A stretch of DNA of 64,000 nt, taken from the NCBI RefSeq assembly GCF_001463765.1, contig NZ_BBWK01000039.1, positions 1 through 64,000 of the forward strand, in the 5' to 3' direction. Positions 49,599-58,821 of this stretch are shown here, piece by piece. The translations under genes were made by a program, and so were the position numbers. Position 1 is the first letter of the stretch. Every line of letters starts with the position of its first letter. The stretch is from Aureimonas sp. AU4. Its GTDB lineage: Bacteria; Pseudomonadota; Alphaproteobacteria; Rhizobiales; Rhizobiaceae. Under the pieces are notes generated by a model. The model was given only the letters and a program-made list of their open reading frames with translations, searched no databases and was not told where the DNA came from.

Positions 49599-50234
49599 AT
49601 GGACACGTCAGAACCCCAATGGCTGCGCTGGGCACGCGAACTGCAGGCGCTGGCCCAGTCCGGCCTGACCTTCACGCGAGATCCGTACGACCGCGAGCGA
49701 TACGAGCGGCTACGCGACCTCTCCGCTGAGATGTTCCACCAGCACACTGCGGTACCGACCGAAGAGTGGATGGCCCTGTTCGGCAGCCAGACCGGATACG
49801 CCACACCTAAGATCGACGTGCGGGCTGCGGTCTTCGACGACGCGGATCGGATCTTGATGGTGCGCGAGCGCGCCGACAAGGGGCGCTGGTCGCTCCCCGG
49901 CGGATGGGCGGACGTGAACATCACCCCGGCGCAGAACGCGGTTAAGGAAACGCGCGAGGAAAGCGGCTACGAGGTCGAGGCGATCAAGCTGGCCGCGGTT
50001 CTCGACCGGACGTGGCAGCGCCATCCGCACGGCGTCTTCTCCTGCGCCAAGATGTTCTTCCTCTGCCGTCCCATCGGTGGCGCAGCGGCCACCAGCCTGG
50101 AGACGTCGGAAATTGGCTGGTTCGCGCAAGGCGATATTCCAGCCGACCTGTCGCTCGATCGCGTGCTGCCGTCGCAGATCGCACGCATGTTCGAGCACAG
50201 GCGCCGTCCCGACCTCGCAACGGACTTCGAGTAG
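49599..50234 (+). CDS. Nudix hydrolase with an N-terminal Nudix_N-like domain
   Basis: The start is set at ATG 49599 (MDTSEPQWLRWARELQALAQ), giving 211 aa. Residues 1-60 match the N-terminal domain of YjhB-type Nudix proteins (GLTFTRDPYDRERYERLRDL). The Nudix box is GGWADVNITPAQNAVKETRE-ESGYEV; the REUxEExGU part is kept, while the first Glu of GX5E is Ile, which I believe is tolerated in this subgroup. It probably hydrolyses ADP-ribose or a related nucleoside diphosphate. Confidence 0.88.
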   Translation: MDTSEPQWLRWARELQALAQSGLTFTRDPYDRERYERLRDLSAEMFHQHTAVPTEEWMALFGSQTGYATPKIDVRAAVFDDADRILMVRERADKGRWSLPGGWADVNITPAQNAVKETREESGYEVEAIKLAAVLDRTWQRHPHGVFSCAKMFFLCRPIGGAAATSLETSEIGWFAQGDIPADLSLDRVLPSQIARMFEHRRRPDLATDFE

Positions 50235-50253
50235 GGGCCGAGGCCTCGTGGCC

Positions 50254-50279
50254 TGCCCCCTGAAGTAGGCTTTTCGAAG
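50254..50279 (+). repeat. Relic resembling the left end of the IS3 element
   Basis: TGCCCCCTGAA-GTAGGCTTT-TCGAAG repeats the outer and subterminal parts of the IS3 left end (36667-36710). A 17-base block between two CCCTGAA copies is missing. No transposase lies beside it. It may be the scar of an excised relative. Confidence 0.5.
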
Positions 50280-50315
50280 TTGCCCCGAGAGAACGCAGTC
50301 GATAGAGCGGCCTGC

Positions 50316-51137
50316 ATGCGCACTGTCACATATGCCATCGGGGACATTCACGGCCGCCTCGATCTCTTGGACGCACTTCTTGCCAAGGTCGAGAACGACG
50401 CCGAGACCCGCGGCGCGCGTGCCAAGATCGTCTTTACCGGCGATTACGTCGACCGCGGTGCAGACTCTTGCGGTGTCGTCGAGCGACTGATGGCGGGGCC
50501 CAAACGTTCGCAGGACGAGTTCGTCTGTCTTCGCGGCAACCACGACGATCTCTTCGTGCGAGCCGTCACGTCGGGCGAGGAGGTGCCGGAGTGGGCCTGG
50601 CTCCTCTACTGGCACACCGTCGTTAGCTACGGGCTCGACCGCGAGTCCGCGAGCCGTCCGGACCCGACGCTGAGCCGCCACGCTGACTACCTCGCAGCCC
50701 TGCCCTTAACGCACGATGACGGCACTCATTTCTTCGTCCATGCCGGTATCCGGCCAGGGGTGGCGCTTGAACGGCAAGCCGAAGAGGATCTCCTTTGGAT
50801 CCGGCGCGAGTTCCTCGATTTCGACGGACCGCTGCCGCGCCGAGTGGTGCACGGTCACACGATCATGGGCGACGCGCCCGTCCTAACCGCGAACCGAATC
50901 TCCATCGATACCGGGGCGTTCCAGTCCGGTCGTCTGACGGCCGCAGTGATCGACGGGCCCGATGTCGGCTTCCTGCAGGCGATCGGCGCGCCGGACCGGA
51001 GTGCCGTCGTGAGGGAGTTCGAGCTGCGCTCCATTCTGCACGGCCGGGTGGCGTCGCCGACGGAACGGCAGGCACGGTCCGACTATCTCGACGGCCGCAT
51101 CGATCTCGCCGAGCTCGCGCAGCTGAGCGGCGGATGA
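50316..51137 (+). CDS. Metallophosphoesterase (serine/threonine-phosphatase-like)
   Basis: The start is chosen at ATG 50316 (MRTVTYAIGDIHGRLDLLDA), giving 273 aa. The calcineurin-like motifs are complete: GDIHG, GDYVDRG, GNHD, an HAG motif (FFVHAGIRPG) and VVHGHT. These bind two metal ions for phosphoester hydrolysis. It is similar in size to bacterial PrpA-type phosphatases. The IS relic lies just upstream, possibly within its promoter. Confidence 0.9.
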   Translation: MRTVTYAIGDIHGRLDLLDALLAKVENDAETRGARAKIVFTGDYVDRGADSCGVVERLMAGPKRSQDEFVCLRGNHDDLFVRAVTSGEEVPEWAWLLYWHTVVSYGLDRESASRPDPTLSRHADYLAALPLTHDDGTHFFVHAGIRPGVALERQAEEDLLWIRREFLDFDGPLPRRVVHGHTIMGDAPVLTANRISIDTGAFQSGRLTAAVIDGPDVGFLQAIGAPDRSAVVREFELRSILHGRVASPTERQARSDYLDGRIDLAELAQLSGG

Positions 51138-51415
51138 GGCGAGGGCGGGCGGACGGCCGGCGCATGCCGGGGCGCAGTCTCCCCGCGTAGCGTCACCCGG
51201 TGGTGGGTTCCGGGATGTCGGCATCCGGGTGTGACGGCGGACCGATGGCGATGACACCAGGAGAACGAAGGCGCGCCCACCCTCCCGCGATCCGGCCTCG
51301 CCCTTGTGCAAAGCGTTCGCAAGCCCAGCCGAGAGGGTAGACATCGCGCGGGCGATCGCTTGCGCGATCTTTCGGACCGGACGCCGTGATGGTGACGTTG
51401 TTTTCGGATGGGATG

Positions 51416-52036
51416 TCAGGGCTGCAGCGCCTTCAGCACCGCATCCGTCGTGGTCACGACCGCGACGTTGCGCAGGGCGAAGTCGATGGAAGCGCGGTGC
51501 CAGTCGGCGTTCATTGTCGAGCAGGCGTCTTCCGGAACCACCATGACGTAGCCCTTGTCGGCACCGGTGCGGGCGGTGTGCTCGATGGACATGTTGGTCC
51601 AGGCGCCGGTGTCGACGAGGATATCCCGCCGCTCGGACCGCATGATTGTCTCCAGCCGCGTGCCCTCCCAGGCGCTCATGCGGTTCTTCTCGACGACATG
51701 GTCGCCCGGGTGGGGTTCGAGGCCTGTGACGGGTGCCGCGCCCCAGGAGCCGCGTAACATGGCACGCTGCTCGAGAGCGCCCGTGAAGAGCGGCGCGTTG
51801 CGCGTCATTCCGAGGCCGTTCGCTTCGACGACGAACCAGACATGGACGACCGGAATGCCGATGTCGCGGCAGCGGTCGGCAAGGCGCCGGATGTTTTCGA
51901 TCGTTCCTTGCTCACGGCAATGGGTCGGAGCGCCCGAATCCGCGAACGCCCCGCCGTCAGCCACGACATCGTTCTGCATGTCCTGGATGAGGAGGACGCA
52001 GCGGGCGGCGTCGAGCACGAGATCGTCGTCGGGCAT
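51416..52036 (-). CDS. Isochorismatase-fold protein with the catalytic Cys replaced by Ser
   Basis: The 206-aa protein has the family Asp19 (IQDMQND) and Lys117 (VVEKNRMSAW). The nucleophile block reads DTGAWTNMSIEHTARTGAD, so Ser150 (TCC) stands where cysteine hydrolases have Cys. Family members include nicotinamidase, RutB and the Cys-free isochorismatases. The substitution rules out the usual thioester chemistry; it could be a different hydrolase or inactive. It lies 51 bp after the SMP-30 lactonase gene and probably belongs to that sugar operon. Confidence 0.88.
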   Translation of the reverse strand: MPDDDLVLDAARCVLLIQDMQNDVVADGGAFADSGAPTHCREQGTIENIRRLADRCRDIGIPVVHVWFVVEANGLGMTRNAPLFTGALEQRAMLRGSWGAAPVTGLEPHPGDHVVEKNRMSAWEGTRLETIMRSERRDILVDTGAWTNMSIEHTARTGADKGYVMVVPEDACSTMNADWHRASIDFALRNVAVVTTTDAVLKALQP

Positions 52037-52087
52037 GGCGTTCTCTCCAAAGGACGTCGAACGGTCGGGGCAGGAAGGGGCTGGCGT

Positions 52088-53008
52088 TCAGCGGCGCATG
52101 TGCGGCTCGAGGCGGGAGCGGATGCGGGTGGTGACAGCAAACAGCGAATGCGTGGCAGCCAGGAACAGGGTGCGCCCGTCGTCATCCCCCCAGCAGAGAT
52201 TGGCGACCTCCTCGGGGACGCGAAAGCGTCCGACGCACCGCCCCTCGGGATCGAAGACCCAGACACCGCCCGGCCCCGTGACCCAGACGTTGCCGTCCGA
52301 GTCGCACTTCATTCCGTCGGGAAGGCCGGGCACGTCCGCCTCCCGGATGTCTGAGGCGAAGACGCGTCCGGGCCCAAGCAGGCCGTCGGTCGTCACGTCG
52401 AAGATGCGGATGTTCGCCTGCACCGTGTCGTTGACGTAAAGGCGATCTTCCGAGGGCGAAAAGCAAAGACCGTTCGGCTGAGTGAAGAGGTCGCGCGCGA
52501 CGAGAAGCTGCAGTCCTCCTCCATCCGCGGGGATGCGGAACACACCCTGCCAGCCCAGTTCTCGCGGCCGTTCAACGCCGAAGCCCGGCATTCGCCCGTA
52601 CCAGGGATCCGAGAAGTAGATCGACCCGTCGGACCGCACGCACAGATCGTTCGGACTGTTGAGCTCGCGTCCCTCGAAGTGGCTCGCCAGGATCTCGCGC
52701 GACCCGTCGGGTCGCAGGCGGACGACCTGGGATGTCGAATGCTCGCAGACGAGAAGGTTCAGCTCCGCGTCGTAGGCCATTCCGTTGCCCTTGTTGGACG
52801 GGCGAGCCACCTCGACCACACCCCCGTCCTCGCTCCACCGCCGGCGGACGTCTCCCGGCATGTCTGAGAACAGAAGATGCCGCTCCACGGGATGCCAGAC
52901 CGGTCCCTCGATGAAGTCGAAGCCGGAGCCGAGGCAGCGAAGCTGTGCCGATGGATCGATCAGCTTGCCGAACGCGCCGTTGTCCGTGGCCGGTGTTGTC
53001 ATGGTCAT
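52088..53008 (-). CDS. SMP-30/gluconolactonase-family sugar lactonase
   Basis: The 306-aa six-bladed propeller has metal-site residues in FDFIEGPVWHP (Glu), LNSPNDLCVRSDGSIYFSDP (Asn, Asp) and GLPDGMKCDSDGNVWVTGP (Asp). Enzymes of this family open sugar-acid lactones such as gluconolactone or arabinonolactone, using Ca or Zn. The ATG at 53008 overlaps the permease stop (ATGA), so it belongs to the importer operon. It suggests that the imported sugar is oxidised to a lactone, but no sugar dehydrogenase gene is present here. Confidence 0.9.
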   Translation of the reverse strand: MTMTTPATDNGAFGKLIDPSAQLRCLGSGFDFIEGPVWHPVERHLLFSDMPGDVRRRWSEDGGVVEVARPSNKGNGMAYDAELNLLVCEHSTSQVVRLRPDGSREILASHFEGRELNSPNDLCVRSDGSIYFSDPWYGRMPGFGVERPRELGWQGVFRIPADGGGLQLLVARDLFTQPNGLCFSPSEDRLYVNDTVQANIRIFDVTTDGLLGPGRVFASDIREADVPGLPDGMKCDSDGNVWVTGPGGVWVFDPEGRCVGRFRVPEEVANLCWGDDDGRTLFLAATHSLFAVTTRIRSRLEPHMRR

Positions 53009-53994
53009 TTCCGATGGAGGTCGCCGCGCCCGTAGGCGAGCAGCATGGCGATGATCACGGTGCCGTAGATGATCTGGCGGCCTGCTTCCTCCATCTGCAT
53101 GACCGCGAGGATCGACTGCAGGAGCGTGATGAGGATGACGCCCGCGATGGTACCGAGATAGTTGCCGCGCCCGCCCAGGACGTTCGTCCCGCCGAGCACC
53201 ACGGCCGCGATGGCGGGCAGAAGGTAGCTGTCGCCCATCGCCTGATAGGCCTTGGTCGAGTAGCCCGCGAGAAGGACCCCGGCAAAGGCCGCCGCCGCGC
53301 CGGACAGGACGAAGCAGCCGACGATGATGGCGTTCGTGTCGACGCCGGACAGGTAGGCGGCCCGCTCGCGGTTGCCGACGGCATAGACCCGCCGGCCGAA
53401 GGCGGTGCGGTTGAGGAGGAAGATGACCCCGGCCCCGACCAGGATCCACATGAAGAGCGCGTTGGGAATGCCGAGAACCGGCCGGCCGACGGCGAGGAAG
53501 TGCATGGCGTCGGTCGCGTGGTCCTGCGGCGCCGAGCCGCCGGTGTGCAGCACCATCAGACCCTGCACGACCGCATTCATGCCGAGGGTGAAGATCATTG
53601 AGGGCAGGCGGAGATAGGCGACGCCGAGGCCGTTCACGAGGCCGACGATCGCGCCGCAGAGGATGCCGACGGGAATGGCGAGAACCTCGCCGGGCGTGCC
53701 GTACCATCCGGCCACCGCCGTTGCCATCATCGCCCCGAGTGTCACCGTCCAGGGGATCGAGAGATCGATGTGCCCGATAAGAATCACCAGCATGGCGCCG
53801 GAGGCGATGACGCCGAGGAAGGCGCTGATCTGCAGCTGCTGGAGAAGATATTCTGGCGACAGGAACTCGCGCGAGTAAAGGGCACCGCCCGCCAGAAGCA
53901 CGACGATGCAGGCGAAGGCGATGAGGACGGACCGGTCGAGGCCGAGGCGGACAAGGCGCGACTGGCTGGCCGCACGGGGCACTGTGGCGCTCAT
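53005..53994 (-). CDS. CUT2 sugar ABC transporter permease
   Basis: The 329-aa inner-membrane protein starts at ATG 53994, overlapping the previous stop (ATGA). The BPD_transp_2 landmarks are LVILIGHIDLSIPWTVTLGA near residue 80 and AVVLGGTNVLGGRGNYLGT near residue 270. It is the second permease of the third CUT2 importer, so a heterodimer is likely. It overlaps the downstream lactonase gene by four bases. Confidence 0.92.
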   Translation of the reverse strand: MSATVPRAASQSRLVRLGLDRSVLIAFACIVVLLAGGALYSREFLSPEYLLQQLQISAFLGVIASGAMLVILIGHIDLSIPWTVTLGAMMATAVAGWYGTPGEVLAIPVGILCGAIVGLVNGLGVAYLRLPSMIFTLGMNAVVQGLMVLHTGGSAPQDHATDAMHFLAVGRPVLGIPNALFMWILVGAGVIFLLNRTAFGRRVYAVGNRERAAYLSGVDTNAIIVGCFVLSGAAAAFAGVLLAGYSTKAYQAMGDSYLLPAIAAVVLGGTNVLGGRGNYLGTIAGVILITLLQSILAVMQMEEAGRQIIYGTVIIAMLLAYGRGDLHRK

Positions 53995-54971
53995 GCCAGG
54001 ATCTCCAGCCGGTTGCGGATGCGAAGGATGCGCACGGCCCCGAGCGAGATCGCAGCGAGGAGAACAACCCCCTGGAACAACGGCTGCCACAAGGGATCGA
54101 AATCGAAGACGAAGAGAAGATCCTCGATCGTGCGCAGGACGAAGGCGCCGAAGACCGAGCCAATGGCCGATCCCCAGCCGCCGAAGAGCGAGGTGCCGCC
54201 GATCACCACGGCGGCGATCGAGTTCAGCGTGTAGGTGCCCGCGATCGGCGCCGAGGCCTCGCCGGAATAGGTGTTGAAGGTCAGCATCAGGCCGCCGATC
54301 GAGGCCAGAAGTCCCGACAGCGTGTAGGCGAGAAGCTTGGCGCGCTCGACCGGCACCCCGGACATGTAGGCCGCCTGCTCATTCGACCCGGTCGCATAAG
54401 CGGCTCGCCCGAGAACGGAGCGTCGGAAGGGAACCCAGACCAGGAGAACCACCGCGAGCAGCACGAGAAGCGCGGCCGGCACGGTATCGAAGACCTGCCC
54501 GGTCAAGAGGTCGGCGATGTCCGACTGCACGTCTCCGCCGGGACCCGGCCGGACGAAAAGGGCGATGCCGTAGAAGATCGCGCCCGTCGCGAGCGTGGTG
54601 ATGATCGGCTGCAGCCGCCCGAACACGACGATCGTGCCGTTGAGGAACCCGGCCAGCGCGCCCACGCCGAGAACGGCCAGAATGCCGAGCGTTCCTTCCG
54701 TCGGCGTTCCGACGACCAGCGTCGAGGCAAGGCAGTTGGCGAGGACGAAGACCATGCCGACGGAGAGATCGAGCCCCCGTGTCAGGACGGGAAGCGTCTG
54801 CGCCATCGCGACGAGCGCCAGAAGCACCGCCTTGTTGGCGGCCGTCGTCGCCACCGCCGGCGTCAAGCCGACGGGATGGTTTGCGATGTAGATCGCGAAC
54901 ATCACGACGAACAGCGCAATGGAACCGAGAAGCCCGCGGTGATGCCGGACGAAGAAGCCGAGGTCCGTCAT
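53991..54971 (-). CDS. CUT2 sugar ABC transporter permease
   Basis: The 326-aa protein starts at ATG 54971, overlapping the ATPase stop. It has the LPVLTRGLDLSVGMVFVLAN segment near residue 65 and AVVIGGTSLFGGWGSAIGS near residue 265. It is the first permease after the ATPase, and its stop overlaps the next permease start, so the whole operon is translationally coupled. Confidence 0.92.
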   Translation of the reverse strand: MTDLGFFVRHHRGLLGSIALFVVMFAIYIANHPVGLTPAVATTAANKAVLLALVAMAQTLPVLTRGLDLSVGMVFVLANCLASTLVVGTPTEGTLGILAVLGVGALAGFLNGTIVVFGRLQPIITTLATGAIFYGIALFVRPGPGGDVQSDIADLLTGQVFDTVPAALLVLLAVVLLVWVPFRRSVLGRAAYATGSNEQAAYMSGVPVERAKLLAYTLSGLLASIGGLMLTFNTYSGEASAPIAGTYTLNSIAAVVIGGTSLFGGWGSAIGSVFGAFVLRTIEDLLFVFDFDPLWQPLFQGVVLLAAISLGAVRILRIRNRLEILA

Positions 54972-56503
54972 GCCGCGCGCCCACCGACGTTCAACGCGGT
55001 CTCGATCATCGTCGTCTCGTTCAGGGCATCGCCGGACAGCTCGCGGGCAACCGTCCCGCCATACATGACCAGAACCCGGTCGCAGCAGCCGATCAACTCG
55101 GCATAGTCGGTGGAGTAGAAGAGAACGGCGAGGCCTTGCCCGGCGAGATCGCGCAAGAGCCGGTAGATCTCCTGCTTGGTGCCGACGTCGATCCCGCGCG
55201 TCGGGTCGTTGAGAAGCACGATGCCGGGGCGTGTCATCAGCCATTTCGCCAGCACGACCTTCTGCTGGTTGCCACCGGACAGGTTGGAGACGGGCGCACG
55301 GGGATCGCCGGCCTTGACCTTCAGCCTTTCCACCATGTCTGCAATGGCCGCCGCCTCGCGGCTGCGATCGATGGACGGGCCGCTCCGGAACCGCGACAGG
55401 GCGGCCAGACTCATGTTGTCCTCGACGCTCATCGGAAGCATCAGGCCTTCGGTCTTGCGATCCTCCGGGATCAGAGCCAGCGGCAGATCGCAGCGCATGG
55501 CGGCACGCGGTCCCGTAAGCCTCACCGGCTTGCCTGCGACCTCGATCGAGCCGGAGACGTTCTTCAGGACGCCGAAGAGGGCGAGTAGCAGTTCGCGCTG
55601 ACCCTGGCCGTCGAGACCGCCGAGACCGACGATTTCGCCCTTTCGAACATCCAGCGACACGTCGCGAAGCTCGCGCCCCCAGGACAGGCCGCGGGCCGAC
55701 AACGCGACCGGGGCGTCGCCGGACGGGGCGGGCTTGTCGGGATAGGGGTGCGTCACCTCGCGCCCGATCATCATCTGGACGATCTCGTCGACCGAGCGCG
55801 CGCCCTTGCGGAAGGTTTCGATATGTCGGCCGTTGCGGAAGACGCTCGCGGCGTCGGCAAGATCCTCGATCTCCTGCATGCGATGGGAGACGTAAAGGAT
55901 CGCGACGCCCTCGCCGCGCAGCCGGCGGATGATAGCGTACACGCGCTTCACGTCCTCGCTCGTCAGGGCCGACGTCGCCTCGTCGAGGATCAAGACCCTC
56001 GGCTTCTTGGCGAGCGCCTTCGCTATCTCGACCATCTGCCGGCGCGACAGCGGCAGGTTCTTGACCAGCTCGCTGGGGTGCACGTCCTCGCAGCCGACGA
56101 GTGCCAGAAGCTCGCGGGCGTGCTGCCGCTGCGCACGATTGGAGATCAGGCCGAAGCGGCGGGGTGGATCGACGATCGAGAGATTGTCGGCGACCGTCAT
56201 GTCCGGGATCAGCGAGAGCTCCTGGAAAACGCAGACGACGCCGGCCTCCATCGCCTCCGTCGGGTTGCGGAATTTCACCTCTCGCCCGTCCACCAGGACC
56301 TTGCCCCCGCTCGGATCGGTGACGCCCGAGGCGATCTTGATCAGCGTCGACTTGCCCGCGCCGTTCTCGCCGAGCACGGCGTGGATCATGCCGGGGCGCG
56401 CGGCAAAATCGACACCCGCAAGGGCGGCGACGCCGCCATATCGCTTGGAAACGCCCCGGAACTCGAGGATCGGAACAGCCTCGGGACCCGCAGGCATGGA
56501 CAT
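54968..56503 (-). CDS. CUT2 sugar ABC transporter ATP-binding protein
   Basis: About 511 aa from ATG 56503 (MSMPAGPEAVPILEF); a TTG at 56566 would add 21 residues and neither start has a clear ribosome site. Both NBDs are well formed: [32 protein letters not shown]; then [15 protein letters not shown] and LLNDPTRGID. The Walker B of the second domain has Asn-Asp in place of Asp-Glu. It follows the binding-protein gene after 129 bp, across a hairpin, and overlaps the permease gene. Confidence 0.9.
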   Translation of the reverse strand: MSMPAGPEAVPILEFRGVSKRYGGVAALAGVDFAARPGMIHAVLGENGAGKSTLIKIASGVTDPSGGKVLVDGREVKFRNPTEAMEAGVVCVFQELSLIPDMTVADNLSIVDPPRRFGLISNRAQRQHARELLALVGCEDVHPSELVKNLPLSRRQMVEIAKALAKKPRVLILDEATSALTSEDVKRVYAIIRRLRGEGVAILYVSHRMQEIEDLADAASVFRNGRHIETFRKGARSVDEIVQMMIGREVTHPYPDKPAPSGDAPVALSARGLSWGRELRDVSLDVRKGEIVGLGGLDGQGQRELLLALFGVLKNVSGSIEVAGKPVRLTGPRAAMRCDLPLALIPEDRKTEGLMLPMSVEDNMSLAALSRFRSGPSIDRSREAAAIADMVERLKVKAGDPRAPVSNLSGGNQQKVVLAKWLMTRPGIVLLNDPTRGIDVGTKQEIYRLLRDLAGQGLAVLFYSTDYAELIGCCDRVLVMYGGTVARELSGDALNETTMIETALNVGGRAA

Positions 56504-56601
56504 GGCGCCCGGATCCGCTTGGGACAGGATGGAGAGATCGCGCAACGAAGACGCCCCTTCCGACAAAGGCCGTGGATCGGCGACTGGCGGCAGCGAGACG
56601 C

Positions 56602-56626
56602 AGCCGCCGGCCCGAACTTGCGGTGG
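56602..56626 (-). terminator. Weak hairpin after the binding-protein gene
   Basis: A 7-bp stem with one wobble (GCCGCCG 56602-56608 with CGGTGGC 56620-56626) lies just after the stop at 56633 (minus strand). It is weaker than its counterparts in the other three importers. Confidence 0.35.
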
Positions 56627-56632
56627 CCGAGC

Positions 56633-57796
56633 CTACTGGTTGGCTTGGCTCTGCCCCATGATCTCCTGCGCGGTGAAGTTGATGCCGCAGGTCGGGAAGG
56701 AGTTGCCGACGAAGAAGTTGTCGGTCTCCCTGGAGTAGAAGCTCTCGCCGTCCTTGAAGTCGGGGTCGGAGACGATCGACAGCGGCAAAGCGATCGACTG
56801 CGGTACGATTTGTCCGTCGAGCGCGGCGAGTGCGGTCTTCATCGCGACGGCGACCTGGGCCGGACCGCTGCCGGCCGAGGTGCACTTCAACCCGTCCTTG
56901 GAATGCTCCGCGCAGAGCTTACGGAAGCCGTTCTCCGTCTCGCCACCCACCGGCACGAAGGGATGGCCGGCGTCGATCATGGCACGGACCGTTCCGGTCG
57001 AGCCGCCCTGGACGGACACGCCATCGAACTTCTTGTGGACCGCAATCGCGTCGGCGACGACCTTCTGGGCGGTGCCGTCGTCCCAGCGCCCGACGACCTC
57101 GACGCGCTCCCACGGACCCGGCGAGGCTGCCAGCACTTCCTGGATACCGTCGTGCCGGTCGCGGTCGACCGAGGTGCCGGTCACGCCACGCACTTCCAGG
57201 AGCTTGCCCTTGCCGCCCGGCACGTTCTTGACGAGCCATTCACCCCAGAGCTTGCCGAGGCCCTTCTGGTCGACGTTGACATTGATCGCCTCGTCGGAAT
57301 CCAGCGTGTTGTCGAAGGCGACCAGCACCACGCCGGCCGCCTTGGCCCGCTTGATCACCGGCTTGAAGGCCGTCGGGTTCTGCGCGTTGACGATGACGGC
57401 GTCGTAGCCGGAGTTGATGAAGTTATCGACGGCGGCGATCTGGGCGGCGACGTCGTCTCCCGTCGACACCACCTTGAACTCCTTCAGCTTGGCCTTCACG
57501 TCGGGCTGCTCGGCATAGGCCTTTGCGGTCTGCACCATTTGGATACGCCACGTGTTGCCGATGAAGCCGTTGGCGAGCGCGATGCGGTAGGGACCCTCCT
57601 TCTTCGGATACTGGAAGAACTTGGTTTCTGCGGTAAGAGGCTTGTAGCATTCGGGATCGGCGCTTGGTCCGGCGACGATCTCGGGACCGGCGGCTTGTGC
57701 TCCTGCGGTCATGGCTAGCACGGCCGCGGTCGTTGCGAATGCCGCGACCAGACCGGCGGTGGCGTTTTTCTTAAAAGCTGTAAGCTGGATTGTCAT
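56633..57796 (-). CDS. CUT2 sugar-binding periplasmic protein (long form)
   Basis: The 387-aa protein starts at ATG 57796 behind GGGGAGGAACCATCAT. The signal peptide ends near ASAQAA-type AGAQAAGPE (residue about 35). The mature protein has an extra N-terminal segment with Cys (DPECYKPLTAETKF) before the ABC-binding fold (PYRIALANGFIGNTWRIQMV, SGYDAVIVNAQNPTAFKPVI). A further Cys pair (LCAEHSKDGLKC) may be disulfide-bonded. It heads the operon binding protein-ATPase-permease-permease-lactonase-isochorismatase. Confidence 0.9.
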   Translation of the reverse strand: MTIQLTAFKKNATAGLVAAFATTAAVLAMTAGAQAAGPEIVAGPSADPECYKPLTAETKFFQYPKKEGPYRIALANGFIGNTWRIQMVQTAKAYAEQPDVKAKLKEFKVVSTGDDVAAQIAAVDNFINSGYDAVIVNAQNPTAFKPVIKRAKAAGVVLVAFDNTLDSDEAINVNVDQKGLGKLWGEWLVKNVPGGKGKLLEVRGVTGTSVDRDRHDGIQEVLAASPGPWERVEVVGRWDDGTAQKVVADAIAVHKKFDGVSVQGGSTGTVRAMIDAGHPFVPVGGETENGFRKLCAEHSKDGLKCTSAGSGPAQVAVAMKTALAALDGQIVPQSIALPLSIVSDPDFKDGESFYSRETDNFFVGNSFPTCGINFTAQEIMGQSQANQ

Positions 57797-58169
57797 ATGA
57801 TGGTTCCTCCCCAGGACACGATCAAACGAACCCCATACCCTCGACCCCCGAGGTCATGGGGAATGTCTTCCAACAAGTCGCTCAGCGCACGCGCATCGAC
57901 CGCAGCCTGCCGGCCACCTCGGAACGAGCTTCGCGGCAGCCTCCCAGCCCGCCCCGAAAAACTCAGACAATCTTATTAGGATACGAGTCTTGCTGATGCG
58001 GCAAGAACATTTCTGGTGTTCCGCCTCGCTGTTGATTTGAACTGACCGACATGACGCTTGCGGACTGGGCCAAGCCGTTGGCTAGTTGTTCAGTCCCGGC
58101 ATCTGTTGGCCCGTCTCACCAGACCGACAGGCTTTGCTTTGCTTGAGCAACCATGCTTCAGCGCTCGTC
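57797..58169. other. Promoter region of the third importer, with an inverted repeat
   Basis: No gene is supported. TCTTGC (57988-57993) and GCAAGA (58001-58006) form an inverted repeat with a 7-base centre, about 190 bases upstream of the binding-protein start. An AT-rich patch (57955-57985) could hold a -10 element. Control by a sugar regulator is possible. Confidence 0.35.
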
Positions 58170-58811
58170 TCAATGCGCTACGGCAAAGTCGAACAAACCG
58201 CGCGCCATCAGCGCCGCAACGGTAGCCCCGGCATCCTGCAGTCCGACCGTCTTCTCACGGAATGCGGCGGCCTTTCCGTGTTGTGCCGTCATAGTCTTGG
58301 TGGCCTCTAACGCGTCCTCGGCCGTGCGAGCGCCCGTCGCCAGCGCGCTTGCCAGATCCGTTCCCGCAGCGGCTTGCGCCTCCATTTCCGCTGTCAAGGG
58401 ATAGAGGACGTCGAGGATGGTCTTGTCACCCGGTTTGGCCTTGCCGCGCTCACCAATGCCATCCCGAAAGGCGGACCAGAAGATCGCGATCTCTGGGACG
58501 CCCAGCTCGGTCACGCCATCCAGCGCCTTGCCGGCCCGCATGAAGCCGGTGGCCGTCAGCGTTCCCATCGTCGAGGGCGCGGCTCGCGCCATCGCAGCGC
58601 CTGCCGTCTTGAAGCGTTTGGCAAGGCTGGCTTCGCTTCCCTCCGCGCGTACCGCCTCGAGCGCGGCGGCAAAGCCCTTGCTCATCGTGATGCCAAGGTC
58701 GCTATCGCCGACCTTGCCGTCGAGGGCGATGAGTTCATCGCGCTTTTCGGTGAAGAGTGTGCTCCAGCTCTCGAAGAGCGGCACGAGGTCGGTGCTGCCG
58801 ATCGTGTGCAT
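58170..58811 (-). CDS. dhaL: DhaL subunit, third set
   Basis: The 213-aa protein starts at ATG 58811 (MHTIGSTDLVPLFESWSTLF). The Mg-nucleotide motif is DGKVGDSDLGITM, with both Asp residues kept but the usual His replaced by Leu. It also has APSTMGTLTATGFM near residue 80 and a C-terminal VGLQDAGATV segment. It differs clearly from the two other DhaL proteins. It is 10 bp after its dhaK partner and ends the fourth importer operon. Confidence 0.88.
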   Translation of the reverse strand: MHTIGSTDLVPLFESWSTLFTEKRDELIALDGKVGDSDLGITMSKGFAAALEAVRAEGSEASLAKRFKTAGAAMARAAPSTMGTLTATGFMRAGKALDGVTELGVPEIAIFWSAFRDGIGERGKAKPGDKTILDVLYPLTAEMEAQAAAGTDLASALATGARTAEDALEATKTMTAQHGKAAAFREKTVGLQDAGATVAALMARGLFDFAVAH

Positions 58812-58821
58812 GGCGATCTCC

